From Takakia lepidozioides (lineage: Eukaryota; Streptophyta; Takakiopsida; Takakiales; Takakiaceae), in contig CM060731.1 in assembly GCA_030704615.1 (NCBI GenBank), positions 90,190,756 through 90,254,755 on the forward strand: a stretch of DNA of 64,000 bases. The letters are read 5' to 3'. Positions 46,291 to 57,560 of this stretch are shown piece after piece; the stretch's first letter is position 1; every line of letters begins with the position of its first letter. Made by a program: the position numbers and the translations under genes. The notes under the pieces were generated by a model, which worked only from the letters and a program-made list of their open reading frames with translations, had not been told where the DNA came from and searched no databases.

Positions 46291-49200
46291 TCAATGATTT
46301 CTGGAATCCCTAAGGAGGAGTTTGTGCAGCTCGTTCACGCTCAACGCCGGTGCATGAATAAAGTCATCAATAGTCACGTTCATCCTCAACCTCTTCAGGT
46401 AAATGTAATACAGATGCTTGCACGGATAATACTTCGAACCCTTCTTTGCTTCCATCAACGAGAAGTCCGTACAGTTGCAAGTTGGCTCCACTCCAATCGT
46501 AATTGTGTATACATCGTCGCGTACAGCCGAGCCGGCCGTTGCCATCCGATACACACGCCCAAGGCCGGGTGGGGGTACGTCCACGGAGCTCTGAATAGTG
46601 CAAGCCATCCCAAGAGCATTGGCAATCCGAGTCTCATTCAACTTGTTGGGAGGGTGTCGTCTCTTCACTCTTCCGAATCGCATTGTGGGATGTGCAGAAT
46701 TGTCCAATCCGTCTCTACTGGACCGAGCAGTCTGCAATGGCTGGGTCTGAGGAACCGGAAATGCGTGGGCCGGGATGTCTGTGCGTTGCACCATTCGAAA
46801 TCCTGCTGCAGATAGAGCATCCGCCTCATTCTGAGAGAGGCTGCAACCCGGTGCAACAGGCCAGACGCCCGGAGGCTCCGGCATTCCCTGAATCCCGTAC
46901 TTGGGCTTGCCAAATACACAGGTCATTATGTCGTGCCTACAGAACCAAAATGTCTGCGTTGTGGCGTGAACAAATGTGGGAGTCAAAAATCTGCCGCTGA
47001 AACAAGGTGCAGGTACAGCACCGTGTGGGTTCCTCCGAATCATCTCACCACAGCGTGCTCTCGTATCCACCCGGATGGCGCAACACTTCCCTCGAAATGC
47101 CGGCAATGTCCTCGCAATTCTCCACTGTGACTCCGACACTCTTGTCTCCACAATGGAAATGTTGTATTGCTTTACTACAGATGGCTCGTTATGTTGCCGG
47201 GGCACGCGCCCTGTGCTCAAAGGAGATGGCGATCTTGAACGTGCAGGACTTCCGGTGCTCGACGAGACCTCCTTGGACAACATCACCGGACCACGAGGGA
47301 GCGTGCGAATATTCTTGTCAGCTCGCCATGAATCCTCTTCTCCGCCAGGTGCCTCGTCAAGTCTTCGTCTCACTGGACGGGTATGAACATCTCCTTCCAA
47401 ATGTTGGCCTCTTCGCAGCAATGGCGTGTCCCGAAGGCCCTCTCGCAAGGCCGCCGCCCAATTCCGAGGATTCTTCGATCTGGAGGCAGTCCGCATCAGC
47501 ATTTCCTGCCTGTCCGGCCCCAAGCCCATCTGTTTCCCTTTCAAGAACTTGTTGTACCTGCATTGCTGCATAATTGACCTCACAATGTCCTCCGTTGTGG
47601 TAGTGAGGATGTCCACCAGATGCGCCGCAGAAGAGGCACGCCAGGAAGAGTGCACTGATTCGGCCATGTTTGTCGTGGGCATGTCGGTGTCGGAGTCGAG
47701 ACACATTTCCTGCACAAGCACATGTTCAGGCTACAAGCAAGTTACAAATATGGCCAAGAATAATATCCAACGGGACGCGAATTCGTGCAACTCACCTCCC
47801 GCATATAGTCGCCGAACTGGAGGAAACGATAATGCCACCATGCTAGCCAACTGACCATTGCTCCTTCGTCTGATTTCCTTACAGCACCTGACGATGTCCA
47901 CCAAGCCCGTATGCATGCAAACTGTGTCTCTGCATCATCCAAGGTGGGAGCGCGCTTCCACGCAAGGCACATGGAACGGTGCTCCTCTCTGAAATCTGGC
48001 GCCACGAGCCTGGTTGTGTACTGCGAAAGGCTCTGCAGAAAATGGAACCCACAAGATCTCTCCTTGCCTTCCATGGGAACATTGGGGTCTTGCCCGTACA
48101 CCCTTCGGATGGCAGCCCAATTTGCTTGTGCGTTGTCCGCCATGAAACCACGGAAATTGGGAGGGGGCAATCCCGCCTTGGCCATCTGTTCGTTTATTCC
48201 CTGCCAAAGAAGCATCTCCGATTGTGTGTCCTCTCCTTTCATCTCACAAATAGCAATTGTCATTAGCATCCTGCAGTGGGTGTCGTAGACATGTGCACCC
48301 ATTGTCACCCACTGGTGATTTGTAATTCGCTTGATATGGTCGAACATGACCCAACTGTTTGACAAGTTCCCACTCGTCATCCTGTCGACCAGTTCGACGC
48401 CACTGCCAGGTCCACACGTGGACATTTTGAATACGAAACAACGATCTGCCTCAGTCCCTTGTCCTGGAAACCTACTTCCATGAATGTAGTCATATCCACA
48501 TCGTCGCTTCACCTCCAGAATGGAGTGCATATCCGAGCCACGCCCAATTTTCTGTTTGCATGAGACAATGTGGTTTCGGACATTCGGTGAACATACGTGG
48601 GACACCGACTCCAGCAATGCCTCCATTTCCTTCTCGTCGAGAGGAACTCTATCGGAGCCGTCTTCCGACATAATTCTGGCCAATGCCATCTTATGGGCGG
48701 CTTGGAGCTGTATCTGTTTGGGTTTGGCACCCGGTCTCAACTTAACCTCCTCCTGAACGAGCTGCTCTGCTTCGTGGGCAGCCTCCCGCGAGTTCCCCCT
48801 CGCCAATTTGTGACAATGGGAACCAACGTGTATGCAAGCTCGGGTGAGGTCAGGGAAACGGTGCAACACATAGAACTGCTTGGCATTACAAACAGACATG
48901 CAGTGTGGTGGTTCTTTGCAATGCGCACACTTAAATGTGGAGTTCGGAACCTTCTCCTGAGCTCGAAATGGTTGGTGAGCTGTGCCTGTCCAATCGGTCT
49001 CGTTCCTGTGACCTCTGGATTTAAAGTGGAAGCAAGTTGGGGAGAAACACCGCAACGCGCCCGCACAAACAACGTAGCGCACCCGCACACCATCAAGCAT
49101 CTTCATGCTGGTGGTTTTGGTAACGCACCAAGGATGACCGTCATGTTTTCTATCCATATCTGTCAACATTCCGGACGCCCTCGAGTAGTCCGCCCGAGGA

Positions 49201-49883
49201 GGGAACTCAAAGAAGATATTACCGTCGACGTCGGCGGGAAGACATGTAACCGATTTAATTGCGAACTTGCTGTAGTCCAGCCCGGCCAGCTCCGACCGGT
49301 GTCCTTCCAGGTGAAGCCCTCGCAGAATTTCTAGAATAGATCGAACTGCGGTGCTCGTGCTGGGAATATGACTCCCTCCTCCACTGACGTCCATTGAGGA
49401 CTTGCCTGATCTCCAGGACGACCTCGGAACTTCCATGACCTCGTCTGAGTCGGACAGGTTGTGAACAACCCGGTTCTCGGTCGTCTTCATGGATGGGTTC
49501 GGCTCTGGATTTACTTCGTTGCGGACTTCTCTCTTTGAGGTACCCACTCTCTGATTCGCGGATTGTTTCGTGGAAGGCGCCAGGATAGACGGTGCATTTG
49601 GCGGGCAAATGAAGTCCCCAACAGCCCTGTATATGACGCTGTCCGATGGTGGAACTCGCCATTCCCTGCCATCGCCGAAATCATCGTGGAGCACAACAAT
49701 ACTCTCGACAACAAGGCCGTTTGAGTCCTTCCTTTCCTCCTCCAAAAAAACCGACCCCGGTTTCAGGTGGTATCGAACGCACAGATATTTCTCCATCACC
49801 CGGCAGGTGTCCCCTCTGCACGGAAATAAAGCTCTATGCTCGTGAGGAGGGCAGTACACTGTAGCGCTCGGGTTTTCCGCCAT
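46291..49883 (-). CDS. MULE-family transposase with SWIM zinc finger, two exons
   Basis: Exon 1 49883-47796 and exon 2 47709-46291 join in phase 0 (intron GTGAGT to TGTGCAG, 86 bp) to 1168 codons plus stop, unbroken. The start MAENPSATVYC is the first ATG of the open frame. Around residues 270-400 there is a Cys/His-rich region (CFSPTCFHF, FKCAHCKEPPHC) that may bind DNA. The MULE transposase core follows: D in MFDHIK (about 512), D in GFMADNAQANW (about 577), and E in NMAESVHSSW (about 710, in exon 2), the expected DDE triad. A SWIM finger (CNC...PCKH, about 1107-1130) ends the conserved part. Such enzymes cut and paste DNA bounded by inverted repeats. Palindromic satellites flank it on both sides. 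The related copy at 59853-61930 has its intron at the same place. This copy could be active. Confidence 0.88.
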
Positions 49884-50149
49884 GGGAGATGTGCACACAA
49901 GACTGCCAGGATGGCGTGCGGGGAAGCTCCCTGGTAGAAGGGGGTGCAGCGATGGGAATGAATGCGATGCCGATTTGTCCGAGCGACGAAGCCTGATCCA
50001 AATCCAGGGAGCCAACTATCTCAAAAATCCACAGTCAGAGTGTTAATGAACCTTGTCTCCAGAATGCGGCCCCTCGTCTTTGCGCAATAACTGCCAACGG
50101 TATGCAGTCAGAAAGTGGGGGGCCGTCCGGATGATGACGGCTGAAGGGG

Positions 50150-50850
50150 AGAAGCCGGCACCGTGCCGTCACATTACTACCCCCGAATGGAAATTCGGCA
50201 CCCAATATCCAACAGAGGAAGCCCGGATGAAGTCGCCTCGGGCGCAGAGGCCGGAGTGTGTGCGACAGAGAACATCCCCTGGATGGAGATTCGGCGCCGA
50301 ATTTCCATCCGGGCCCCCCAAAGGGAGTCGTGTCGGGGGGTCAGGCCGAAAACTGGACGGCATAAAAACATCCCCAGATGGAAAAACGGCGCCGAATTTC
50401 CATCCGGGGCGGTTCGGGTGCAGTCGGGGAGGGGGGAGTGGCCTGCACTTGGCCGTCACATTTCAACCCCCGGACGGAAATTCGGCACCGAATATCGAAC
50501 AGGGGACGCCCAGATGAAGTCGCCTCGGGCGCAGAGGCCGGCGAGTGTGCGACAGAGAACATCCTCTGGATGGAGATTCGGCGCCGAATTTCCATCCGGG
50601 CCCCCCCAAAGGAAGTCTTGTCGGGGGGTCAGACCGAAAACTGGCCGACATAAAAACCTCCCCAGATGGGAAAACGGCGCCGAATTTCAATTCGGGGCCG
50701 TTCCAATTCAGTCGGGGAGAAGGGAGAGGTCGGCACCTGGCCGTCATATTTCAACCCCCGGGACGGAAATTCGGCACCGAATATCCAACAGAGCGGCGGA
50801 GAGGCGGCACCTCTCCGACAGAGACCATCCCCCGGATGGAAATTCGGCGC
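50150..50850. repeat. palindromic GGCGCC satellite, block 1
   Basis: Units of about 100 bp with a 20-bp core, GAAATTCGGCGCCGAATTTC or close variants, framed by GGATG and CATCC, and linkers with CAGAGAACATCC and GGCGCAGAGGCCGG. The same family recurs at 55590-56020 and 56490-57280. Open frames with EIRRRISI-like peptides are products of the period. Confidence 0.85.
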
Positions 50851-51560
50851 CGAATTTCCATCCAGCAGGTAAGTGGAATCCCGGATGGATGGAGATTCGG
50901 CGCCGAATTTCCATCCAGCAGGTAAGTGGAATCCCGGATGGATGGAAATTCGGCGCCGAATTTCCATCCTGCAGTAATTCGAATCCCGGATGAATGGAAA
51001 TTCGGCGCCGAATTTCCATCCAGCAGGTAAGTCGGATCGGTGGCGTATGGATATTCGGCGCCGAATTTCCATTCGCCATGTATTTCATCGCTCAGAATTA
51101 CCTTCCTGCAGGTAATTCCCAGATGAGAATTACCTTCCTGCAGGTAATTTCCAGATGAGAATTACCTTCCTGCAGGTAATTCCAATCGATGCCGGTAGGA
51201 TGTTAATTCCTCGTCCAGAATTACCTGCACGAAGGTAATTCTGATCGACGAATTACCTGCAGGAAGGTAATTCTCATCTGGGAATTACCTGCACGAAGGT
51301 AATTCCTCGCTCAGAAATATTTGGCGAATGGAAATTCGGCGCCGAATATCCATACGGCACCGATCCGACTTACCTGCTGGATGGAAATTCGGCGCCGAAT
51401 TTCCATTCATCCGGGATTCGAATCACCTGCTGGACGGAAATTTGGCGCCGAATTTCCATTCATCCGGTATTCGAATTACCTGCAGGATGGAAATTCGGCG
51501 CCGAATTTTCATTTATCCGGGATTCCACTTACCTGCAGGATGGAAATTCGGCGCCGAATT
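50850..51560. repeat. large inverted repeat of palindromes
   Basis: The arm at about 50975-51080 is the near-perfect reverse complement of about 51325-51430, including the GCGAATGGAAATTCGGCGCC and CGATCCGACTTACCTGC segments. Similarity continues outward with gaps. The centre (51105-51320) consists of about six AATTACC...GGTAATT imperfect palindromes around CTGCAGG or CTGCACG, also arranged as an inverted repeat. Each arm is itself made of GGCGCC palindromes. Such DNA can form a cruciform or, if transcribed, a long hairpin RNA. Confidence 0.85.
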
Positions 51561-52100
51561 TCCATTCATCCGGGATTCGAATCACCTGCTGGACGGAAAT
51601 TCGGCGCCGAATTTCCATTCATCCGGTATTCGAATTACCTGCAGGATGGAAATTCGGCGCCGAATTTTCATTTATCCGGGATTCCACTTACCTGCAGGAT
51701 GGAAGGCGCCGAATTTCCATTCATCCGGTATTCGAATTACCTGCATGATGGAAATTCGGCATCGAATTACCTGCGTGAGGGAAATTCGGCGCGCCGCCCT
51801 ACCTCCGCGGATGGAAATTCGGCGCCGGATTTCCATCCGAGCGCTTCCGAATTACCTGCTTGAGGGAAATTTCCAGCGCCGCCCTACCTGGCTGGATGGA
51901 AATTCGTCGCCGGATTTCCATCCGCGCGCTTCCGAATTACCTGCGTGAGGGAAATTTCCAGTGCCGCCCTTCCTCCGCGGATGGAAATTCGGCGCCGGAT
52001 ATCCATCCTGCTGCGCTCCGAATTACCTGCAGGATGGAAATCCGGCGCCGGAATTCCATCGTGCAGCGCTCCGAATTACCTCTACGTTGGAAATTCCGGG
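51560..52100. repeat. palindromic GGCGCC satellite, block 2, decaying
   Basis: Further units of GGATGGAAATTCGGCGCCG with linkers TTCGAATTACCTGC and later GCGCTTCCGAATTACCTGC. Toward 52100 the cores change to GGCGCCGG and become irregular. The units are about 60-90 bp. Confidence 0.8.
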
Positions 52101-53053
52101 ACTGTTTACGTCGATTTTCATCCGACATGGAGGGCTTCATCCGACATTTAATTGCGCAGTTGGGCAATAAATGTCGACGGCCGTCGGTTATTATTCGGGC
52201 TGGCGACGCATGGCTTCCTGGACACGTACCCTAAATCTCATGCTAAACTTGGCTTAACATGGTATTCCAGGCATGTACCCCAAAAAAGGAGATCTTTTGG
52301 CTGGGACTTATGCCGCCTGAAGGGCGTGGCTCTCCTGAGAGAGACCTCACATCCAGACCGCGGCGGAAGTTGAAAGCTCTGTACTACGGACGACGGCCAA
52401 TCTCTTGCATGGCCAAACTGAAGCTCCAGCAGGAGATTCCAGTGTCTTGCTCACAACCTGCGCCAACTGAAGCCGAGTACTCTCAGGCAAGCCACTTCTG
52501 CTTTCGGTTTGTTCGATTTATTTTTTGCTTTCGCTTTGTTACCTCGCTTTGTTTTTGCATCTTCATCCTGGCTTTGCTGTATGAGTGAACTTTAGATAGT
52601 TGAGTGAACCTTAGATTGTTTGCAATGCGTGTGCAAATCCGGCAGCTCTGGAGAAGGCTGCTTGTGCATGTCATTCTTAGGCAATGGTTGCATTTGTTTT
52701 CATTGTTGTTGCATGGCTCTCCATACTTCCTAAACTTGTTATGTTTTCATTTTTGCTACATGATTGTTGCTATGGTGGTTGCGCTGCTCGTTGCGATGCT
52801 GCTTTTTGCACCGATGTTGGTTTTCACGATTTTTGTCAATGACAGAGTGACGACGAGCCCGGCACGCTGGTGGTATCATCGACAGCTCCAACTCATCGCA
52901 TGTTTGAATCGCCCAACTTGGGGTGAGAGGGCAAACTAAAACCTTTTGTTGGTGGACGGGAGGACTTGCAACGAGATTACGACAGAGTAGGCATTGGGGA
53001 GGTTGGTGCAGGCGGCATGGCAGGTGAAGGGCGTGAGGACAGCAGATCCGGCA
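52101..53053. other. region between satellite and methyltransferase-like gene
   Basis: No clear repeat. It should hold the promoter and leader of the plus-strand gene. Stretches such as 52604-52939 are open and hydrophobic but show no domain, and I do not call them. The frame of the following gene is open upstream to 52994 without an ATG. Confidence 0.4.
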
Positions 53054-55345
53054 ATGGAGGTTGTTCATGCACATGCAGTAGGGCCCGCCCACGCAAAGAA
53101 AAAGAAGAAAGCTAAGCACATGCAATCCCCGGCGAGAGAGCAGTCACGGGCTGCGGAGGGGGGAGTGAGCAGTGCGCGCGAGGGTGTCAGTTCGCCTCAA
53201 TCAAAGGTGGTCGTCCTGGAGGGCTCCCCTGCTGCTAGCCCTAGTAAGAAACAGAAAGCCCGTGAGAGGGCAAAAGAGAGGGCAAAAGAACAGACGAGAC
53301 AGAATGCTAGCCAGGAGGAAAGACAAAAGGCAGCTGAAGAGGCCAGGGGTGCCCAAATGACAGATGCCAATGTAAGCGAGGGACCCATAGAGACGGTGGA
53401 TCCCTACAAGACACCACAGAGAGGCAGTAGCACACCGGTTAGACCATCGCGGGCAAGAGCAGCCCCCGCAATTACCCATACGGTGGAGAGTGGAGGAGAG
53501 GAAAGAACACCTGAAAGAGCACGGATTGTGCAAGTTCGAGGTGAAGCCAGGGAGAGGGCAGTAGAGACGACGAGAGTGCTGGAGGTGGTTTCGCAGGTGG
53601 CTGACCCTGTTGAGGAGGACGACATGGAGATTTCTGACCAGGATGACATCCTCCCGGACATCCCCAGGCCCCAAACCCGGAGCATACAGGCTGGATTTGG
53701 CGGTCCTGGTGGGCTGCCGGAAAACCCCTCTGCAGAAGACGTCATGTCTGAGGCGGATATGAAGTTGGCCGCTGCCAAGATGTTGGAGGCAACCCACAGC
53801 AACATTGGCAGGGTGCTCGGGGGGGGGTTGAGGTGGAGAGAGCTTGCGACATGATTCTCCTCGACATTCCAGATGGGGAGCTGCTGGAGGGCCTGGATGG
53901 TGTGCCCACCTAGAACAGGTTTACTGAGGACTACTGGAAAGCCGGGTTTGGGCTGGCGGGGATGCTTCTGGATGACGGTGGATGTGTGGTTGTCCTTGCC
54001 ACGAGAGGGAAGACCACAGAGAATGCGGTGGCAAGGTGGACACCAAAAAGTGTCACCCCAGTCCTCCTCAGAAAATGGTTCTGCATCAGTACGCAGGGGT
54101 TGCGAACAGAGGGCCAAAGTGTAAGTTATCAATCTATTGCATTCACTTCATATTGTGGTGTATGTTAAGTAGACCCTGGAATTGATCCCTTCTTTGTTGG
54201 ATGTGCAGACATTGGTGTTTGAGGCATATTGCTTTGTGAAGAGAGGATCTACGTTCAAATTCCGCAACGACGGTCGTCTTGTTGATGCCGCTGTGGACCC
54301 TGTAACCTACGATGTCCTCTACAACTATGTGCCCCACTCTAGTATGCCGAAGGACACAAAGACAGGCAAACCGTGGCGGTACAGCCGGACCCGGAGCCCT
54401 GCTTTCATCCAAACCCTCATGGAGACGTGCTCGGATGTCCAAGGGCGGATTCTGGACCTCACATGCGGCACGGGTAAGCCTTCACGTGCTCAGTTTGTCC
54501 CCTGGCCCCATTGCAATTGCATGCCGCAAGCTATTAACCGCCCGCTTTGTTCCTCAGGTGCTTCAATGTGGGCAGGGACGTTGTCCGACAGGCATGTGTT
54601 CGCCTTCGAGCCAGATACTGCCCTCCACAACTCGGAACTTGCAGCGGCTAAACGTCTGCCGAAAGAGGAAGAGGCATCCTCGGAGGATGAGGAAAAATCC
54701 GAGAAGGAGCAGGGGGAGGAAGTTGGGATCGAGGCCGAGGAGCCCCCGGTTTGCGAGTGAGTGGTGGCATTGTAAGTTGCCTCCAGATTTTGTGAGGCAC
54801 CTCCCTCCGCTCTCTTATTTCATTGAAAACCATTTCTGCTTGTGCTGGTATTGACATTCTTGAAGTGGATTTGTTCTTACTGTAGGATGCCAAGTACTGC
54901 CGGAGGGACGTCTACACCGGAGTTCATGGGCAGGAGGAACGTGCCTTTTTTTGCCAGGGGGGATTTCATGCCTAGTCCAGAAAGGGAGTACATCCTTCCT
55001 ACTTATGCTGCCCGGCTTGCTTCGGTGTCCATTAGGAGGTGTTCCGAACGTAGTCGTGTACAGCAGATTTTAGACGAGGCAAGCCTCAAGAAAATGAAGA
55101 TGAGGGAGGAGGCAGCAGCTATTAGAGCCCGTCGGGCTCATAGATTTGTGTTGGATTCTGCTGAGGAAAGTGGGGGAGAAGACGCAGAAGATTCCCAGGA
55201 GGTGAGGTGGACAGTCCCCCAAGGAGAGGACGGGATTTTTGAGAGGCATAGTGGAACTGATGCATCACAGAGCTCGGAGGATGAGGGGGATGAGGGGGAT
55301 GAGGAAGAAGGTGGGGCAAGTTCCTCGGAGGGTGTAGGAGAGTAG
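53054..55345 (+). pseudogene. DNA methyltransferase-like gene, multi-exon, probably damaged
   Basis: Exons end at 54120, then 54209-54473, 54558-54756 and 54886-55345, with GT-AG borders and matching phases. The N-terminal part is basic and low-complexity (KKKKKAKH, RERAKERAKEQ). Then come DMILLDIPDGEL, a WKAGFGLAGMLLDDGGCVVVLAT segment, and after an exon RILDLTCGTGASMWAGTLSD followed by HVFAFEPD. That order (catalytic-type motif, GG-V-V, then G.G SAM motif and FE.D) is that of beta-class DNA amino-methyltransferases. DIPD stands where DPPY/F is expected, so catalysis is doubtful. An acidic, serine-rich tail ends at 55345. A 9-G run (53819-53827) shifts the frame and a TAG lies at 53911-53913; alternatively an intron from about 53827 to 53918 removes both, at the cost of the DIPD segment. 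It is divergent from the MULE transposase inside the same candidate element. Confidence 0.5.
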
Positions 55346-55513
55346 TGCCCATTCCGGCTATGACAGTTAGAACACACTTGTATAGACGTGGCTTGCCACA
55401 AAATTTGCAATAAAATGTTGCATTTCAAGTCCACTGGTGCCACATTCCAACTTCACATGACCCTATTTCCGTGCCTCCTAACCCTATTTCCGTGGACTCA
55501 CAATGGTCTGCTC
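55346..55513. other. 3' region of the methyltransferase-like gene
   Basis: Contains GCAATAAAATGTTGC near 55408, an AATAAA signal about 60 bp after the stop, so a poly(A) site is likely here. It ends in a T-run directly before the right CATGAGC array. Confidence 0.5.
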
Positions 55514-55574
55514 ATGCTTTTTTTTTTTCCGCTCATGCTCATGCCGCTCATGCTCATGCCGCTCATGAAATAGC
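55514..55574 (-). repeat. right CATGAGCGG terminal array
   Basis: CTCATGCTCATGCCG units repeated, ending GCTCATGAAATAGC. It is the inverted counterpart of 45447-45494; the outer 14 bases are identical. Confidence 0.75.
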
Positions 55575-55589
55575 AGCCCCCGTCTCGGG

Positions 55590-56020
55590 GGGAGAGGCCG
55601 ACACCTGGCCGAAAACATCCCCCGGATGGAAAAATGGCGCCAAATTTCCATCCGAGGCCCGTTGGATGAAGTCGTCTCGGGGGGAGAGGCCGACACCTGG
55701 CCGACAGAGAACATCCCCCGGATGGAAAAACGGCGTCGAATTTCCATCCGAGGCCGCACGGATGGAGTCGTCTCGGGGGGAGAGGCCGACACCTGGCCGA
55801 TAGAGAACATCCCCCGGATGGAAAAACGGCGCTGAATTTCCATCCGAGGCCGCACGGATGGAGTCGTGTCGGGGGGAGAGGCCGACACCTGGCCGATAGA
55901 GAACATCCCTCGGATGGAAAAACGGCGCCGAATTTCCATCTGAGGCCCCCCGGATGAAGTCGTCTCGGGGGGATAGGTCGATACATATCATCTGCAGGAT
56001 GGAAAAACGGCGCCGAATAT
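55590..56020 (+). repeat. 96-bp palindromic satellite, forward block
   Basis: Four to five units with a 96-bp period (ACATCCCCCGG at 55711 and 55807): CGGATGGAAAAACGGCGCCG, AATTTCCATCCGAGGCC, GGATGGAGTCGTCTCGGGGG, AGAGGCCGACACCTGGCCGA. The same sequence occurs inverted at 56490-57280. 96 bp is 32 codons, so several frames stay open over the array without being genes. Confidence 0.92.
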
Positions 56021-56489
56021 CCATCCATATCGACCCGTCATCAACAATTTTCAGTCGTTGCATCTAGTTTTTCGCGTTCTTTGGTCTAATCAGACACTAA
56101 ACTTATAGTTTTTGCCTGCATGCCACTTTCTGGCACGTTATTCCCACCATTGTCGTTCGCTAGAGACAAATTCGGTGCCGGTTATCCATCCACCAGGTGG
56201 ACCGAATTTTCCTGCAGGATGGAAATTCGGCGCCGGTTTTCCATCCAGCCGCCCTCCCGCTTACCTGCTCGATGGAAATTCATTGCCAATTTTCCATCCG
56301 GCCGCGCTCCTGCTTACCTGCTGGATGGAAATTCGGCGTAGGTTTTCATCCGGCCGCGCTCCGGTTTACTTGCAGGATGAAAATTTGGCGCCGGTTTTCC
56401 ACCCTGCAGCTCTCTGGTTTACTTGCAGGATGGAAATTCAGCGCCGGTTTTCCATCCGCCCGCGCTTCCGCTTACCTGCAGGATGGAAA
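56021..56489. other. spacer between opposed satellite blocks
   Basis: About 470 bp. The first 130 bp look unique. From 56170 there are irregular units with GGAAATTCGGCGCCGGTTTT and CATCC, a diverged form of the same palindromic family. Confidence 0.7.
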
Positions 56490-57280
56490 TTTTCCATCCG
56501 GGGGATGGTCTCTGTCGGCGAGGTGTCGGCCTCTCCCCCCGAGACGACTTCATCCGACCGGCCCTCGATGGAAATTCGGCGCCGTTTTTCCATCCGGGGG
56601 ATGTTCTCTGTCGGCCAGGTGTCGGCCTCTCCCCCCGAGACGACTTCATCCAACCGGCCCCGGATGGAAATTCGGCGCCGTTTTTCCATCCGGGGGATGT
56701 TCTCTGTCGGCCAGGTGTCGGCCTCTCCCCCCGAGACGACTTCATCCGACGGGCCCCGGATGGAAATTCGGCGCCGTTTTTCCATCCGGGGGATGTTCTC
56801 TGTCGGCCAGGTGTCGGCCTCTCCCCCCGAGACGACTCCATCCGTGCGGCCTCGGATGGAAATTCGGCGCCGTTTTTCCATCCGGGGGATGTTCTCTGTC
56901 GGCCAGGTGTCGGCCTCTCCCCCGAGACGACTCCATCCGTGCGGCCTCGGATGGGAATTCGGCGCCATTTTTCCATCCGGGGGATGTTCTCTGTCGGCCA
57001 GGTGTCGGCCTCTCCCCCCGAGACGACTCCATCCGTGCGGCCTCGGATGGAAATTCGGCGCCGTTTTTCCATCCGGGGGATGTTCTCTGTCGGCCAGGTG
57101 TCGGCCTCTCCCCCCGAGACGACTCCATCCGTGCGGCCTCGGATGGGAATTCGGCGCCGTTTTTCCATCCGGGGGATGTTCTCTGTCGGCCAGGTGTCAG
57201 CCTCTCCCCCCGAGACAACTCCATCCGTGCGGCCTCGGATAGAAATTTGGCGCCGTTTTTCCATCCGGGGGATGTTGTTA
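56490..57280 (-). repeat. 96-bp palindromic satellite, reverse block
   Basis: Eight units of the 96-bp repeat in the opposite orientation to 55590-56020, with very high identity between units (GATGTTCTCTGTCGGCCAGG, TGTCGGCCTCTCCCCCCGAG). It is more homogeneous than the forward block, pointing to recent amplification. Confidence 0.93.
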
Positions 57281-57389
57281 GAGGGCTGCTTGGGACTTAG
57301 ACGCTTTTACGGGTTCTTTGGGGTACCCTTAATTTTTGCGCAAACTGAGACCAACAGGAGCCTTAGGGGTGGCAGCAGCAGGCTTTAGG

Positions 57390-57560
57390 GGGGTTACACA
57401 GCCCGACACAGCTTTACACAGCCCCGCACAGCCCATCACAGCCCGGCACAGCCAGTCACAGCCCGCCACAACTTCGCACAGCCGACACAGCCAATCACAG
57501 CCCGACACAGCCTTACACAGCCAGTCACAGCTCGGCACAGCTTGACACAGCCAGTCACAG
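57390..57560 (+). repeat. CACAGCC short tandem array
   Basis: About 17 irregular units of 9-11 bp built on CACAGCC(C/A)(G/A). A similar array in the opposite sense lies at 62375-62475. Confidence 0.88.

Larger units (their letters stand above)
45447..55574. mobile_element. candidate 10.1-kb MULE-type transposon with methyltransferase-like cargo
   Basis: Both ends carry GCTATTTCATGAGC in inverted orientation (45447-45460 and 55561-55574). Each is followed inward by a short array of ATGAGC/GGCATGAGC units (to about 45494 on the left, from about 55514 on the right). Inside are a MULE-family transposase on the minus strand, blocks of palindromic satellite on both sides of it, and a plus-strand multi-exon gene with a DNA methyltransferase-like domain. 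The inverted ends plus a transposase are what a DNA transposon should show. Against it: no 8-10-bp target duplication is visible, and the shared terminus is only 14 bp before the variable arrays. The boundaries are therefore a hypothesis. Confidence 0.5.

Noticed and set aside
50150-51950. Open frames with EIRRRISI/GNSAPNFH repeats
   Set aside because: All frames on both strands are open over the palindromic satellite; products of period and base composition.
55484-57390. Up to 376-codon open frames with 32-residue repeats
   Set aside because: The 96-bp satellite has a period of exactly 32 codons, so several frames on both strands stay open. No independent coding evidence.
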